DNA of 64,000 nucleotides from JAIQFF01 sp963788505 (GTDB taxonomy: Bacteria > Acidobacteriota > Terriglobia > Terriglobales > Acidobacteriaceae). A program made the position numbers and the translations under genes. This document shows positions 8,132 to 16,597 of the stretch, in pieces. The notes beneath the pieces were generated by a model. It saw only the letters and a list, made by a program, of their open reading frames with translations. It did no database searches and was not told where the DNA came from. The DNA lies in NCBI GenBank assembly GCA_963788505.1, contig CAWBGY010000005.1:372001-436000 (forward strand). The letters run 5' to 3'. Numbering within the stretch: the stretch's first letter is position 1; each line of letters begins with the position of its first letter.

Positions 8132-9796
8132 TTAGTACATGCCTTCCATGCCGCCGCCGTGTCCGCCGCCGGCTGGAGCTCCCTTTTTCTCTTCCGGGAT
8201 CTCCGCTACCAGGGCTTCGGTGGTCAGCATCAGCGACGCAATCGAGCCGGCGTTCTGCAGTGCGGTACGCACCACTTTGGTCGGATCGAGCACGCCTGCC
8301 TTGACCAGATCTTCGTACTCGCCGGTCAGGGCGTTGTAGCCGTAGTTGTTGTCCTTGGCATCGTTCACTTTGCCCAGGACAATTGCGCCTTCTTCGCCGG
8401 CGTTCTCGGCGATCTGGCGTAGCGGCTCGACGAGCGCGCGGCGCACGACGTTGACGCCGATCTGCTCATCGCCTTCGAGCTTCAGCTTGTCGAGCGCGCT
8501 CACGCAACGGGCCAGGGCCACGCCGCCGCCGGGGACAATGCCTTCTTCCACGGCCGCACGGGTTGCGTGCATGGCATCTTCGACGCGAGCCTTCTTCTCT
8601 TTCATTTCGGTCTCGGTCGCAGCGCCTACCTTGATCACAGCCACGCCGCCAACCAGTTTCGCCAACCGCTCCTGCAGTTTCTCGCGGTCGTAGTCGCTGG
8701 TGGTCTTTTCGATCTGGCTGCGGATTTCCTTCACCCGGCCTTCGATCTCCGAGTGTTTGCCCTTGCCTTCGACCAGCGTGGTGTTGTCCTTGTCCACGGT
8801 GATCTTCTTGACTTGGCCGAGGTCGCTGATCTGGACGTTCTCCAGCTTGATGCCCAGGTCTTCGGTGATGGCCTTGCCGCCGGTGAGGGTGGCAATGTCC
8901 TGCAGCATGGCTTTGCGGCGATCGCCGAAGCCGGGAGCCTTGACGGCCGCGACTTGCAACGTGCCCCGCAGTTTGTTGACGACCAGCGTGGCCAGGGCCT
9001 CGCCTTCGACGTCTTCCGCCACGATCAGGAGCGGCTTGCCGCTCTTCGCGATCTGCTCCAGCAGCGGCAGCAGGTCTTTCATCGAGCTGATTTTCTTTTC
9101 GTTGATCAGGATGTACGCGTTCTCAAGCGCCACTTCCATGCGCTCGGGATCGGTTACGAAGTAGGGAGAGAGATAACCGCGGTCGAACTGCATGCCTTCA
9201 ACCACGTCCAGCTGGGTCTCGAGGGTCTTGGCTTCCTCGACGGTGATGACGCCATCCTTGCCGACCTTCTTCATCGCCTGGGCGATGATGTTGCCGATGG
9301 TCTCGTCATTGTTGGCGCTGATCGTGCCGACTTGCGCGATCATGTCGCCGGTGACGGGCTTGGAGAACTTGTCCAGCTCGCCCTTGATGCGGTTGCCTTC
9401 CTTGTCCAGGCTGCCGCAAATGGTGGTGATCGCTTTCTCGATGCCGCGCTTCATGGCCATCGGGTTGGCGCCGGCTGCGACGGTCTTCACGCCTTCGCGA
9501 TAGATCGCCTGGGCCAGAACGGTGGCGGTGGTGGTGCCGTCGCCGGCAACGTCCGAAGTCTTGGACGCCACTTCACGAACCATCTGTGCGCCCATGTTTT
9601 CGAGCGAATCTTTCAGCTCGATTTCCTTGGCCACGGTGACGCCGTCCTTGGTGATGGTCGGTGAACCGAATTTCTTTTCAATGACCACGTTGCGGCCCTT
9701 GGGGCCGAGAGTGACTTTTACCGCGTCAGCCAGTAAGTTGACGCCGCGGAGAATCGCCTGTCGCGACTCTTCGCCATGTACGATCTGCTTTGCCAT
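8132..9796 (-). CDS. groEL: Chaperonin GroEL (Hsp60)
   Basis: The 60-kDa subunit of the ATP-driven double-ring folding chamber in the cytoplasm. 554 residues, full family length. Diagnostic parts are visible: the nucleotide-binding DGTTTATVLA stretch near residue 86, LGPKGRNVV near 31, the PS00296-type signature AAVEEGIVPGGG in the C-terminal third, and a flexible Gly-rich tail ending GGGMEGMY. AAGGAGATT precedes the ATG. It follows groES on the same strand with a 179-base gap, so it is read from the groES promoter. Confidence 0.98.
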   Translation of the reverse strand: MAKQIVHGEESRQAILRGVNLLADAVKVTLGPKGRNVVIEKKFGSPTITKDGVTVAKEIELKDSLENMGAQMVREVASKTSDVAGDGTTTATVLAQAIYREGVKTVAAGANPMAMKRGIEKAITTICGSLDKEGNRIKGELDKFSKPVTGDMIAQVGTISANNDETIGNIIAQAMKKVGKDGVITVEEAKTLETQLDVVEGMQFDRGYLSPYFVTDPERMEVALENAYILINEKKISSMKDLLPLLEQIAKSGKPLLIVAEDVEGEALATLVVNKLRGTLQVAAVKAPGFGDRRKAMLQDIATLTGGKAITEDLGIKLENVQISDLGQVKKITVDKDNTTLVEGKGKHSEIEGRVKEIRSQIEKTTSDYDREKLQERLAKLVGGVAVIKVGAATETEMKEKKARVEDAMHATRAAVEEGIVPGGGVALARCVSALDKLKLEGDEQIGVNVVRRALVEPLRQIAENAGEEGAIVLGKVNDAKDNNYGYNALTGEYEDLVKAGVLDPTKVVRTALQNAGSIASLMLTTEALVAEIPEEKKGAPAGGGHGGGMEGMY

Positions 9797-9975
9797 ATCT
9801 GAATCTCCTTCGCTTGTGATGGCAGGCTTGGCCTGCGAATATGGATGTTCGCGTCGCGCTTATTGTTCCGTTCGCTTTGGCTCACGGAACGCGCGGTCGC
9901 TCACTTGGATCCTTCGCTCGCGCAAAATCGGCGCTCGTTCAGGATGACAACAAAAACGACGACAACAAAAACAAG
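9797..9975. repeat. groES-groEL intergenic region with a spacer repeat
   Basis: Longer than usual for this gene pair. It contains a TTCCGTTCGC...GAACGC palindromic area and a copy of the element ending GCTCGTTCAGGATGACAAC near 9930, which also occurs in several other spacers. No separate promoter was seen. Confidence 0.6.
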
Positions 9976-10302
<327 letters not shown>

Positions 10303-10379
10303 AGTTGCTGACTCCTTTCGTTCGTGTTGAGTTGCGATCCAGGGTTTAATTGCAGGAAACCTGCTCGCCAAACAGCTTG

Positions 10380-10406
10380 TTAGCACTCATTGTTGGCGAG
10401 TGCTAA
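10380..10406 (-). promoter_or_regulatory. CIRCE operator (HrcA binding site)
   Basis: A perfect CIRCE element: TTAGCACTC, nine bases, GAGTGCTAA. It overlaps the last base of the -10 box and the start region of the groES transcript. HrcA represses through this site and releases it on heat shock. The hrcA gene is not in this window. Confidence 0.97.
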
Positions 10407-10435
10407 TTGTACTGAGGACGTTCAGACATTGTCAA
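10406..10435 (-). promoter_or_regulatory. Sigma-70-type promoter of groES-groEL
   Basis: On the minus strand, TTGACA (10435-10430), an 18-base spacer, then TACAAT (10411-10406). Both boxes match or nearly match consensus, and the CIRCE element begins at the end of the -10 box. This implies strong expression held down by HrcA. Confidence 0.88.
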
Positions 10436-10588
10436 CCGGATCCGGGGACTACGCGTGTAACCTGTTGATCTTAATGCTCTTATATGGTACGAATAAACAT
10501 CGCAGCAGCGCGGGCAAGGGACGATCGTCCTTCGTCGCTCTTGCCCAGGTGACAGCAGGCTCAAGGCTGCTTAGAATTGACGTCGGCT

Positions 10589-11029
10589 ATGAGGAAACTC
10601 GCAATCGGCTTTGCAACCACGGTTCTTCTGGCCTCGTTGGCCCTGGCGCAGGACGATTTGGCGATGCTGAACTTCCTTGTGGTTCGGGATTACAACGGGA
10701 AGCCCATCCGCAACGCCAGCGTCGTCATGCATCCCGTGCAGAAGAACGGGAAGCAGTCCAATGGCGGACTTCAGATCAAGACCGACGCCGAGGGTAAGGC
10801 CAGCTTTGACGGCGCGCCTTACGGCAAGTTGCGGGTCCAGGTGCTGGCATCCGGTTTCCAGACTTTTGGGGCCGATTACGACATCGACAAGCCCACGTTA
10901 GAGATCACGGTCAAGATGAAACGGCCGGCAAAGCAGTATTCCATTTACGAAGAGCATCCCGGGGCGAAGAAGGACCAACCGGCGCCGCCGAAAGAACCGG
11001 ACAAGGATTCGAACGACAAGCCGCAGTAG
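10589..11029 (+). CDS. Secreted protein with a carboxypeptidase-regulatory-like (beta-sandwich) domain
   Basis: A 146-residue exported protein. A signal peptide (MRKLAIGFATTVLLASLALAQ) is followed by one small beta-sandwich: VVRDYNGKPIRNASVVMHP, then KTDAEGKASFDGAPYGKLRVQVLASGF, typical of carboxypeptidase regulatory-like domains found on secreted and TonB-linked proteins of Acidobacteria. The tail is Pro/Lys/Asp-rich. The ATG at 10589 gives the clean signal peptide. Function unknown. Confidence 0.75.
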   Translation: MRKLAIGFATTVLLASLALAQDDLAMLNFLVVRDYNGKPIRNASVVMHPVQKNGKQSNGGLQIKTDAEGKASFDGAPYGKLRVQVLASGFQTFGADYDIDKPTLEITVKMKRPAKQYSIYEEHPGAKKDQPAPPKEPDKDSNDKPQ

Positions 11030-11127
11030 GGCATGGCAGATTTCAGAATGTAGATTTCAGATTGGAACAGCGGCGCATTTTGGATTTCCAATCTGCAAGC
11101 TACGATCACTAATCTCAAACTCCTTTT

Positions 11128-11508
11128 ATGGATTATCTACTCAAGACCGAGCCGACCGCGTACTCATTTGCCGACCTGCAACGAGACAAGAGCACAGTCT
11201 GGGATGGAGTCGCGAATCCTGTGGCATTGAAGCATCTGCGAGAGATGAAGCCAGGCGACCGCCTGGTAATCTACGAGACCGGCGAGCGGAAGAGCTCGGT
11301 GGGGACGGCGTCGGTGGTTTCAGTGGATGCTTCCGACCCCAAGAACCCCCAGGTGAAGATCAAGGCGGGGCAGTCACTGGACAAACCCGTGACGCTGGCT
11401 GAAGTCAAAGCACAAAAGCTCTTTGCTGATTCTCCGTTGGTTCGGCAAGGAAGGTTGAGTGTGGTGCCCCTGACTTCTGCGCAATTCAAGTTTCTGACGG
11501 GCGAGTGA
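11128..11508 (+). CDS. EVE domain protein
   Basis: A 126-residue cytoplasmic protein. The whole length is an EVE domain (PUA-like fold): LLKTEPTAYSFADLQRDKST with W near DGV.NP, LREMKPGDRLVIYETGE, and VPLTSAQFKFLTG at the end. EVE domains are thought to bind modified bases in DNA or RNA. The family is usually about 140-150 residues, so this one is slightly short in the C-terminal half. The target is unknown, and it stands alone. Confidence 0.85.
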   Translation: MDYLLKTEPTAYSFADLQRDKSTVWDGVANPVALKHLREMKPGDRLVIYETGERKSSVGTASVVSVDASDPKNPQVKIKAGQSLDKPVTLAEVKAQKLFADSPLVRQGRLSVVPLTSAQFKFLTGE

Positions 11509-11531
11509 TCGAACTCCACCCGCGGACCGGG

Positions 11532-12056
11532 TCAATTCCCGGGATCGTAAACCGCGCTTCCGAAACCATCCTTGCGCGCGGATTCCTGCGCATCTCCCAG
11601 CGCCTTTTCCTCGGTCTCCAACTGCTTTTGCAGGCGTTGTGCTTCCTGTTGCTTTTTCAGCTGATACTGGTTGTATTGGACGCCATTGTAATAGCGATTG
11701 GCTTCGACAAAATGCACCGAGCCATTCAGTTTGTCCACCTGGCTTTGTATGGCCGCGATTCTTGCCATTCTTACCTGGATCTCAGCCTTCCACTGTTCCG
11801 CCGTTTTCTTTCCTGTGGGCGAAGCTGACGGCCTGGAGGACTCGGGCGTTCCTTCGGCGTCATCCGAGGAACTGGCGGAAGCGTCGGGCGATTCGGGAAT
11901 CTCGTCGTTGGTTACGACCTTGTGCGGGGCGTGGGGGTCTTTTGCCTCCTTCTGCCGCTGTTGGCGAGCCACGTCGCCCAGGGATTGCGCGTAGCTGACA
12001 CAGGTCAGGAGGAAGATGAGAAAGGGAAGATAAAACGCAAATCGGTTGTTCCGCAT
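11532..12056 (-). CDS. Exported coiled-coil protein of unknown function
   Basis: 174 residues with a signal peptide (FAFYLPFLIFLLTCVSYAQ), then SLGDVARQQRQKE, a start seen in many secreted acidobacterial proteins. A Ser/Pro/Asp-rich linker leads to a long charged helix with heptad-like spacing (WKAEIQVRMARIAAIQSQVDKL and QLKKQQEAQRLQKQLETEEK), likely a coiled coil. The ATG at 12056 was preferred because GAGGGAA lies before it. No known domain; convergent with the EVE gene. Confidence 0.7.
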   Translation of the reverse strand: MRNNRFAFYLPFLIFLLTCVSYAQSLGDVARQQRQKEAKDPHAPHKVVTNDEIPESPDASASSSDDAEGTPESSRPSASPTGKKTAEQWKAEIQVRMARIAAIQSQVDKLNGSVHFVEANRYYNGVQYNQYQLKKQQEAQRLQKQLETEEKALGDAQESARKDGFGSAVYDPGN

Positions 12057-12380
12057 GTGGATTCCCTCGCTTCTCAATTTGCGGAGAAGGCTAGTCCGTA
12101 ATGCTAATTGCGGGGATTCGAAAAGGGGATGTTACCGAGGGTGCAAGCCGATCGTGTCAGGGTCCGGAAGGTAAGGAGTCGGCGGCTCTTTCGTCCCTAA
12201 AGGGACTCGCCAAATTCAACCTGGGTTACCCCGGGCTGGCGCCCGGGGCTATATTATTTCGCCGCTGCGCGGCTGGATTCTAAACCGTCTCAGCTCTGCG
12301 CGAGGTTTCCGCGGGGCGCACCTTGTAATCTGAACTCTGCAATCTGAACTCTACAATCCACAATCTCAAATCTCTCGCGG
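12057..12380. repeat. Spacer with palindromic and degenerate repeats
   Basis: Contains a GTCCCTAAAGGGAC unit near 12195, a CCCCGGGCTGGCGCCCGGGG unit near 12229 and a CGCCGCTGCGCGGC unit near 12261, all spacer-repeat types. Downstream (12318-12375) is a degenerate run of AATCTGAACTCT-like words of the kind also seen at 11035-11120. No gene seen. Confidence 0.65.
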
Positions 12381-12626
12381 CTAGCTGGCCAGTTTACGCA
12401 GGAATTCGCGCTCGTCCATGTGATATTTGAAGGCTTTGTGACCGTCGATGAAGATGACGGGGACTTCGTCGGTGAATCGGCGGCGCAGTTCGTCGTCGCT
12501 TTCCACGTCGATTTCCCGCCAGGTAAAGCCGCCGCGCCGCTGCAGTTTGGCCAGGGTTTCCTTGACGATCTCACAAAGGTGGCAGCCCTTGCGGGAATAG
12601 ACTACGACTTGGCGCAGCTCCGCCAT
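12381..12626 (-). CDS. Glutaredoxin-like (DUF836-type) thiol protein
   Basis: An 81-residue thioredoxin-fold protein with the active-site pair Cys15-His-Leu-Cys18, the conserved cis-Pro in DEVPVIFIDG, and a C-terminal helix EREFLRKLAS. It probably reduces disulfides or mixed disulfides in the cytoplasm. Its promoter would lie in the short divergent region shared with the SDR gene, which is filled by an inverted repeat. Confidence 0.85.
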   Translation of the reverse strand: MAELRQVVVYSRKGCHLCEIVKETLAKLQRRGGFTWREIDVESDDELRRRFTDEVPVIFIDGHKAFKYHMDEREFLRKLAS

Positions 12627-12650
12627 GGGCGGAGTTTAGCAAGAGAAAAA

Positions 12651-12723
12651 GCACTTGGCAATTAGCAATTGGCACGTAGTTTTCGTCGAACCGTGCCTCG
12701 CCAATTGCTAATTGCTAAGTGCC
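12651..12723. repeat. Inverted repeat between divergent glutaredoxin and SDR genes
   Basis: The left arm at 12651-12676 (GCACTTGGCAATTAGC...) is nearly the exact reverse complement of 12692-12723, with a 15-base loop. It could form a cruciform or long hairpin in the divergent promoter region. Confidence 0.75.
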
Positions 12724-12751
12724 AACTGCAGCTCTCAATTACAATCTCACC

Positions 12752-13498
12752 GTGGATCCCGCCAGCTCCAAGCCTCTGTCCGGCAAGACCGCCCTCATCA
12801 CGGGTGGGGCGCGACGCCTGGGCCGGGCCATTGCACTGCAGCTTGCTCAGTCCGGGGCGGATGTGGCCATCACTTTTCGCAACTCGGCGCGCGAGGCCCA
12901 GCATACGGTTATCGACGTGGGAAGCTTTGGGGGCCGGGCAGTGGCCCTGCGTTGCGATATCACCGACGAAAAGAGCGTCAGGTCCGCGATCAAGGAAACG
13001 GTGAAGGAGTTGGGCGGAATCGACATCCTGGTCAACAACGCCGCCAACTACGAGACCGCCGAATTCGGCGAACTTACGCTGAAGCAATGGGACGCAATAT
13101 TTGCTTCGAATACGCGCGGCCCGTTTCTGGTTTCGCGCGAGGCGCTGAAGTATTTGCGAGAGCGGCGGGGAAAGATCATCAACATGGGTTCGCTGGGCGG
13201 GCTGCGTCCCTGGGCCAGTCATGCTCACTATTGCTCGTCCAAGGCCGCGGTCCACATGCTGACCAAAGTGATGGCCAAAGCCCTGGCCCCCGAGATCGCG
13301 GTGAACTGCGTGGCCCCGGGGATGATCGATCTGGGAGAAAAAGCGGCCGCGGCATTCATGAAGAAGATGGCCGGTCAGACTCCGATGCGGCGAAATGGCC
13401 GGGGTGAAGAGATCGCGGTTGCGGTTCTTTTTTTTGCTAACGCGCCCCACTTCATCACCGGTCAGATACTGGCCGTGGACGGCGGACTGGGGCTGTGA
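12752..13498 (+). CDS. Short-chain dehydrogenase/reductase (FabG-like)
   Basis: An NAD(P)-dependent oxidoreductase of about 248 residues. Rossmann motif TGGARRLG near residue 17, NNAAN near 95, catalytic Ser147 in NMGSLGG, and Tyr160-x-x-x-Lys164 (YCSSK). The closing ILAVDGGLGL is typical of FabG/pteridine-reductase-like SDRs. GTG at 12752 is preferred; a start at 12719 would lie inside the inverted repeat. The substrate is unknown. It overlaps by a few bases with the leader of the next gene. Confidence 0.85.
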   Translation: MDPASSKPLSGKTALITGGARRLGRAIALQLAQSGADVAITFRNSAREAQHTVIDVGSFGGRAVALRCDITDEKSVRSAIKETVKELGGIDILVNNAANYETAEFGELTLKQWDAIFASNTRGPFLVSREALKYLRERRGKIINMGSLGGLRPWASHAHYCSSKAAVHMLTKVMAKALAPEIAVNCVAPGMIDLGEKAAAAFMKKMAGQTPMRRNGRGEEIAVAVLFFANAPHFITGQILAVDGGLGL

Positions 13499-13575
13499 CC
13501 TGGGTGTGGGTCGGCCACTCCCTTCGACCCACACAATTTGTCATCTCTGGAGGTTTACGATATCGTGACGGGTTC

Positions 13576-14166
13576 ATGACGAGAGTGTTGGGCATACTAC
13601 TTTTGTTCTGCACTTCGCTGTCCTGGGCCCAGGCCCGCGTCGAGGATGGTGGTCACGAAATGCAGCTTTGGACCGGCGGCGGCCACTCCGTCGCTGGCGG
13701 CACCTCGAATACCGGGGTGTGGAACGCGGGCCTGCGTTACGGATGGATTCTTACCCGGCCCCACGGCCCGGGATTTCTGGAAGGAAGATTCGAGTATGCG
13801 CTGGATGCGGTTCCTGTGTTTCTGGTGTTCCAGCCCGCCAACACCGCGTACGGAGTCGGCTTCAATCCCCTGAACTTGAAATGGAACTTCGCCACGCGAG
13901 GACGAGTGGTGCCCTATCTTGAACTCAGCGGGGGAACCCTGTTTACCAGCCACGACGTTCCGGCGGGGACCGATCGGGTGAATTTCACGTCCTCGGTCGC
14001 GCTGGGCACCCACTTTCTGGGAGACTCCCGCAACTGGAGCGTCGAAGTGCGCTACATGCATATTTCCAACGCCGGGTTGAGCGATCCCAATCCCGGGATC
14101 AATACGGTGCAGGTGCGTTTGGGAATCGGAAAATTCTTTGCCAAAGATAGATCAAACAAGCACTGA
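13576..14166 (+). CDS. PagL-like lipid A 3-O-deacylase (acyloxyacyl hydrolase family)
   Basis: An outer-membrane beta-barrel enzyme that removes the 3-O acyl chain from lipid A. 196 residues with a signal peptide ending SWAQA. The active-site stretch YMHISNAGLSDPNPGIN carries His162 and Ser164, followed by a strand ending LGIGKFF. Upstream strands (LRYGWIL, GFLEGRFEYALDAVPVF, VPYLELSGGTLF) have the alternating pattern of a barrel. The ATG at 13576 is the first in frame that gives a signal peptide; GGAGG lies a little far upstream. Confidence 0.82.
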   Translation: MTRVLGILLLFCTSLSWAQARVEDGGHEMQLWTGGGHSVAGGTSNTGVWNAGLRYGWILTRPHGPGFLEGRFEYALDAVPVFLVFQPANTAYGVGFNPLNLKWNFATRGRVVPYLELSGGTLFTSHDVPAGTDRVNFTSSVALGTHFLGDSRNWSVEVRYMHISNAGLSDPNPGINTVQVRLGIGKFFAKDRSNKH

Positions 14167-14181
14167 AGATTGGAGACCACG

Positions 14182-15939
14182 TTGAAGCGCAAAATCGCTC
14201 TGGGCCTGAGTGTGGCCATGTTGTGCCTGCCCGTTTGTGCGCAAGAGGCACCTGCGGATTGGATTGCCGCCAGCAACAAGTACACCAACATGTTGCTGGC
14301 GGTCGAGATGAAGCACAGCCCTGAAGAAGGCTCGGACGAAGGACTGAGCCGCTTCGATACCGAAGTTTCCCAGCCCACGCTGGCCGACGAAGACCAGGAA
14401 CGGAAGGAGACCGAGGCCGTAATTTCGACGTTCAAGAGCGCGGTTGGACAACAGAAGCAGAAGGAAGTGGCGCAGGACCTCGAGATCATGATCCGCAAAG
14501 TCGAACTGCAATTCAGGGAGCAGGATTTTGCGCGCGCGAACAAAGTGGATTTTCTCAATGCCAGCCGCTTCGTCTTCCGCGGGCTGCAGATTCTGCTGGA
14601 TGAACAAACCCCTTCGGAACGCCGGGCGGCGGCCGTGGTCCGTATCCGCAAATATGCCGGTCTGGAACCGGGGTATAAGCCGTTGACGGCGATCCTTAAG
14701 CAGCGGGTGATGGAGCAGATGGCCAAGCCGGGGGTGGTCTATCCCGCGCGCACCGAGATTGAAACCGAACTCGTCCGCGACCCCAACTACATGGAGGGGA
14801 TCGCCGCCCTGCTGCAGAAGTACAAGCTGACCGGCTGGCAGGATGCTTACAACAAACTCAAATCTCAGCTCACCGAGTATGACGCGTGGACCAGGGCGAA
14901 CGTGCTGCCCAAGGCCCGCGGCGACTTTCGTCTTCCACCCGAAGAGTACGCCCTTCGCCTGGAAGACTACGGCATCGACATTCCGTCCGGCCAGATCGCC
15001 GCCATGGCGCACCAGATGTTCGGTGAGTTGCAGGCCGAGATGAAGCCGATCGCGGAGCAGATTGCCAAGCAACGGCACTTGCCATCGAGTGACTATCGCG
15101 ACGTCATCCGCGAGCTGAAAAAGAAGCAGTTGGTGGGCGACGCCATTCTGCCATTTTATGAAGAGCGGCTGAAGCAGATCGAAAAGATCATCGTCGACAA
15201 TCAGATCGTGACGCTGCCCAACCGTCCGGCGCGAATCCGGATTGCCACCGCGGCCGAGACTGCACAGCAGCCGGCGCCGCACATGGTGCCTCCGCCGTTT
15301 CTGCATAATACGGGGCAGAAGGGGGAGTTCGTGTTGCCGCTGAACATTCCGGCCGGACCGGGGCAGATCAACTCGGAGAAGTACGATGATTTCACCTTCG
15401 ATGCGGCGGCCTGGACCCTCACGGCGCACGAGGCGCGGCCCGGACACGAATTGCAGTTTGACTCCATGGTCGAACACGGAGTTTCCCTGGCGCGCGTTGA
15501 ATACGCTTTCAACAGCACGAATGTGGAGGGCTGGGGGCTTTATTCGGAATATCTCATTCGGCCCTACATGCCGCTGGAGGGGCAGTTGGTGTCGCTGGAC
15601 TACCGGCTGCTGCGGGCGGCGCGGGCTTTTCTCGATCCAGAGCTGCAGGCAGGAAAGATTCAACCGGCGGACGCGTATCGTGTCCTGGAGCAGGACGTGG
15701 TGCAATCGCACGCCTTCGCCCAGGAGGAAGTGGAGCGCTACACCTATCGCGCTCCCGGGCAAGCCAACAGCTATTTCTACGGCTACACCAAGCTGATCGC
15801 CTTGCGGAAGGATGTGGAAGCCAAGCTGGGGGCGAAGTTCAACCAGAAGAAATTTCACGACTTCATTCTGGCGCAGGGTTTGCTGCCGCCCGACCTCATG
15901 CGCAAGGCGGTGATGGAGGATTTTGTGCCCCAGCAGTAG
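14182..15939 (+). CDS. DUF885 family protein (putative secreted metallopeptidase)
   Basis: An exported protein of about 585 residues with a signal peptide (KRKIALGLSVAMLCLPVCA). The C-terminal half holds the DUF885 marks: HEARPGHELQ (an HExxxGH-like metal site), NVEGWGLYSE and QANSYFYGYTKL. Members are zinc-dependent peptidases or are annotated only by domain. The TTG at 14182 is preferred because GGAG lies seven bases before it. It follows the PagL-like gene by 15 bases and is probably in the same transcript. Confidence 0.85.
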   Translation: MKRKIALGLSVAMLCLPVCAQEAPADWIAASNKYTNMLLAVEMKHSPEEGSDEGLSRFDTEVSQPTLADEDQERKETEAVISTFKSAVGQQKQKEVAQDLEIMIRKVELQFREQDFARANKVDFLNASRFVFRGLQILLDEQTPSERRAAAVVRIRKYAGLEPGYKPLTAILKQRVMEQMAKPGVVYPARTEIETELVRDPNYMEGIAALLQKYKLTGWQDAYNKLKSQLTEYDAWTRANVLPKARGDFRLPPEEYALRLEDYGIDIPSGQIAAMAHQMFGELQAEMKPIAEQIAKQRHLPSSDYRDVIRELKKKQLVGDAILPFYEERLKQIEKIIVDNQIVTLPNRPARIRIATAAETAQQPAPHMVPPPFLHNTGQKGEFVLPLNIPAGPGQINSEKYDDFTFDAAAWTLTAHEARPGHELQFDSMVEHGVSLARVEYAFNSTNVEGWGLYSEYLIRPYMPLEGQLVSLDYRLLRAARAFLDPELQAGKIQPADAYRVLEQDVVQSHAFAQEEVERYTYRAPGQANSYFYGYTKLIALRKDVEAKLGAKFNQKKFHDFILAQGLLPPDLMRKAVMEDFVPQQ

Positions 15940-16597
15940 CCATTTCAAGGTTTGTCATCCTGAGGAGACGGCCATTTCAAGCTCTGTCATCCTGAGGAGA
16001 CGGAGACCTTCGCTGCGCGAAGGTCTCCCGACGAAGGACCTCTGCATTGCCTGCAGATGATCGCGCCTAACTCTTTGGTCAGTTCTGATCGTTACTACCT
16101 TCCCTCCCCTCTCGCATTGGTAGCGCTGGCGGGGAATACATAGGTCCTTCGCTTGCTTTCATCCCGCTTCGCGGGATGAAAGGCGGCGCTCAGGATGACA
16201 ACTTTAGCGATACCGGGTGAGCTATGTTCCTTTCCCCGTATGTCAGCTCTCGTCGGACGAAGGACCTCTGCATTGCCTGGAGATGACCGCGCCAACTCTT
16301 GGCTAAGTTCTGATCGTTAACTGTTTACTTTGCTCTTCACTCCTCGCATTGGTAGCGCTGGCGCGGAATGTATAGGTCCTTCGCTTGCTTTCATCCCGCT
16401 TCGCGGGACGAAAGGCGGCGCTCAGGATGACAACTTTAGCGATACCGGGTGAGCGATGGTCTTCCCCTCTCGCATTGGTAGCGCTGGCGGGGAATGCATA
16501 GGTCCTTCGCTTGCTTTCATCCCGCTTCGCGGGACGAAAGGCGGCGCTCAGGATGACAACTTTAGCGATACGGAGTAGGTGATATTCTTCTTTCCGT
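15940..16597. repeat. Repeat array upstream of ftcD: tandem duplications of about 112 bases
   Basis: Three direct copies of a unit (16111-16222, 16343-16454, 16469-16570) beginning CTCGCATTGGTAGCGCTGGC and containing the hairpin CCCGCTTCGCGGG and the word CTCAGGATGACAACTTTAGC. A second unit (GACGAAGGACCTCTGCATTG...) lies before copies 1 and 2, at about 16032 and 16256. The stretch near 16236-16257 (CCGTATGTCAGCTCTCGTCG) is a near copy of the start of ftcD itself. The region thus grew by duplication that included the gene's own 5' end. No gene seen. Confidence 0.85.

Noticed and set aside
8567..9664. A 365-codon open frame opposite groEL
   Set aside because: GroEL is certain on the minus strand; this is a codon-position shadow.
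12120..12185. A stretch with GTCAGGGTCCGGAAGGTAAG resembling the signal recognition particle RNA core
   Set aside because: The GGAA tetraloop is present, but the flanking AGCAG side of the symmetric loop is missing and extra bases disrupt the stem. Only the GCCGA/TCGGC pair supports folding. Too weak to call; a covariance-model search would decide.
14152..15948. A 598-codon open frame on the minus strand opposite the DUF885 gene
   Set aside because: It is an exact antisense shadow in GC-rich DNA. The plus-strand protein has a signal peptide and conserved motifs; the antisense product is rich in His/Arg/Gln without any domain.
16111..16570. Regularly repeated units that might suggest a CRISPR array
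   Set aside because: The units are about 112 bases and not evenly spaced, no spacers of constant length exist, and no cas genes lie in the window.
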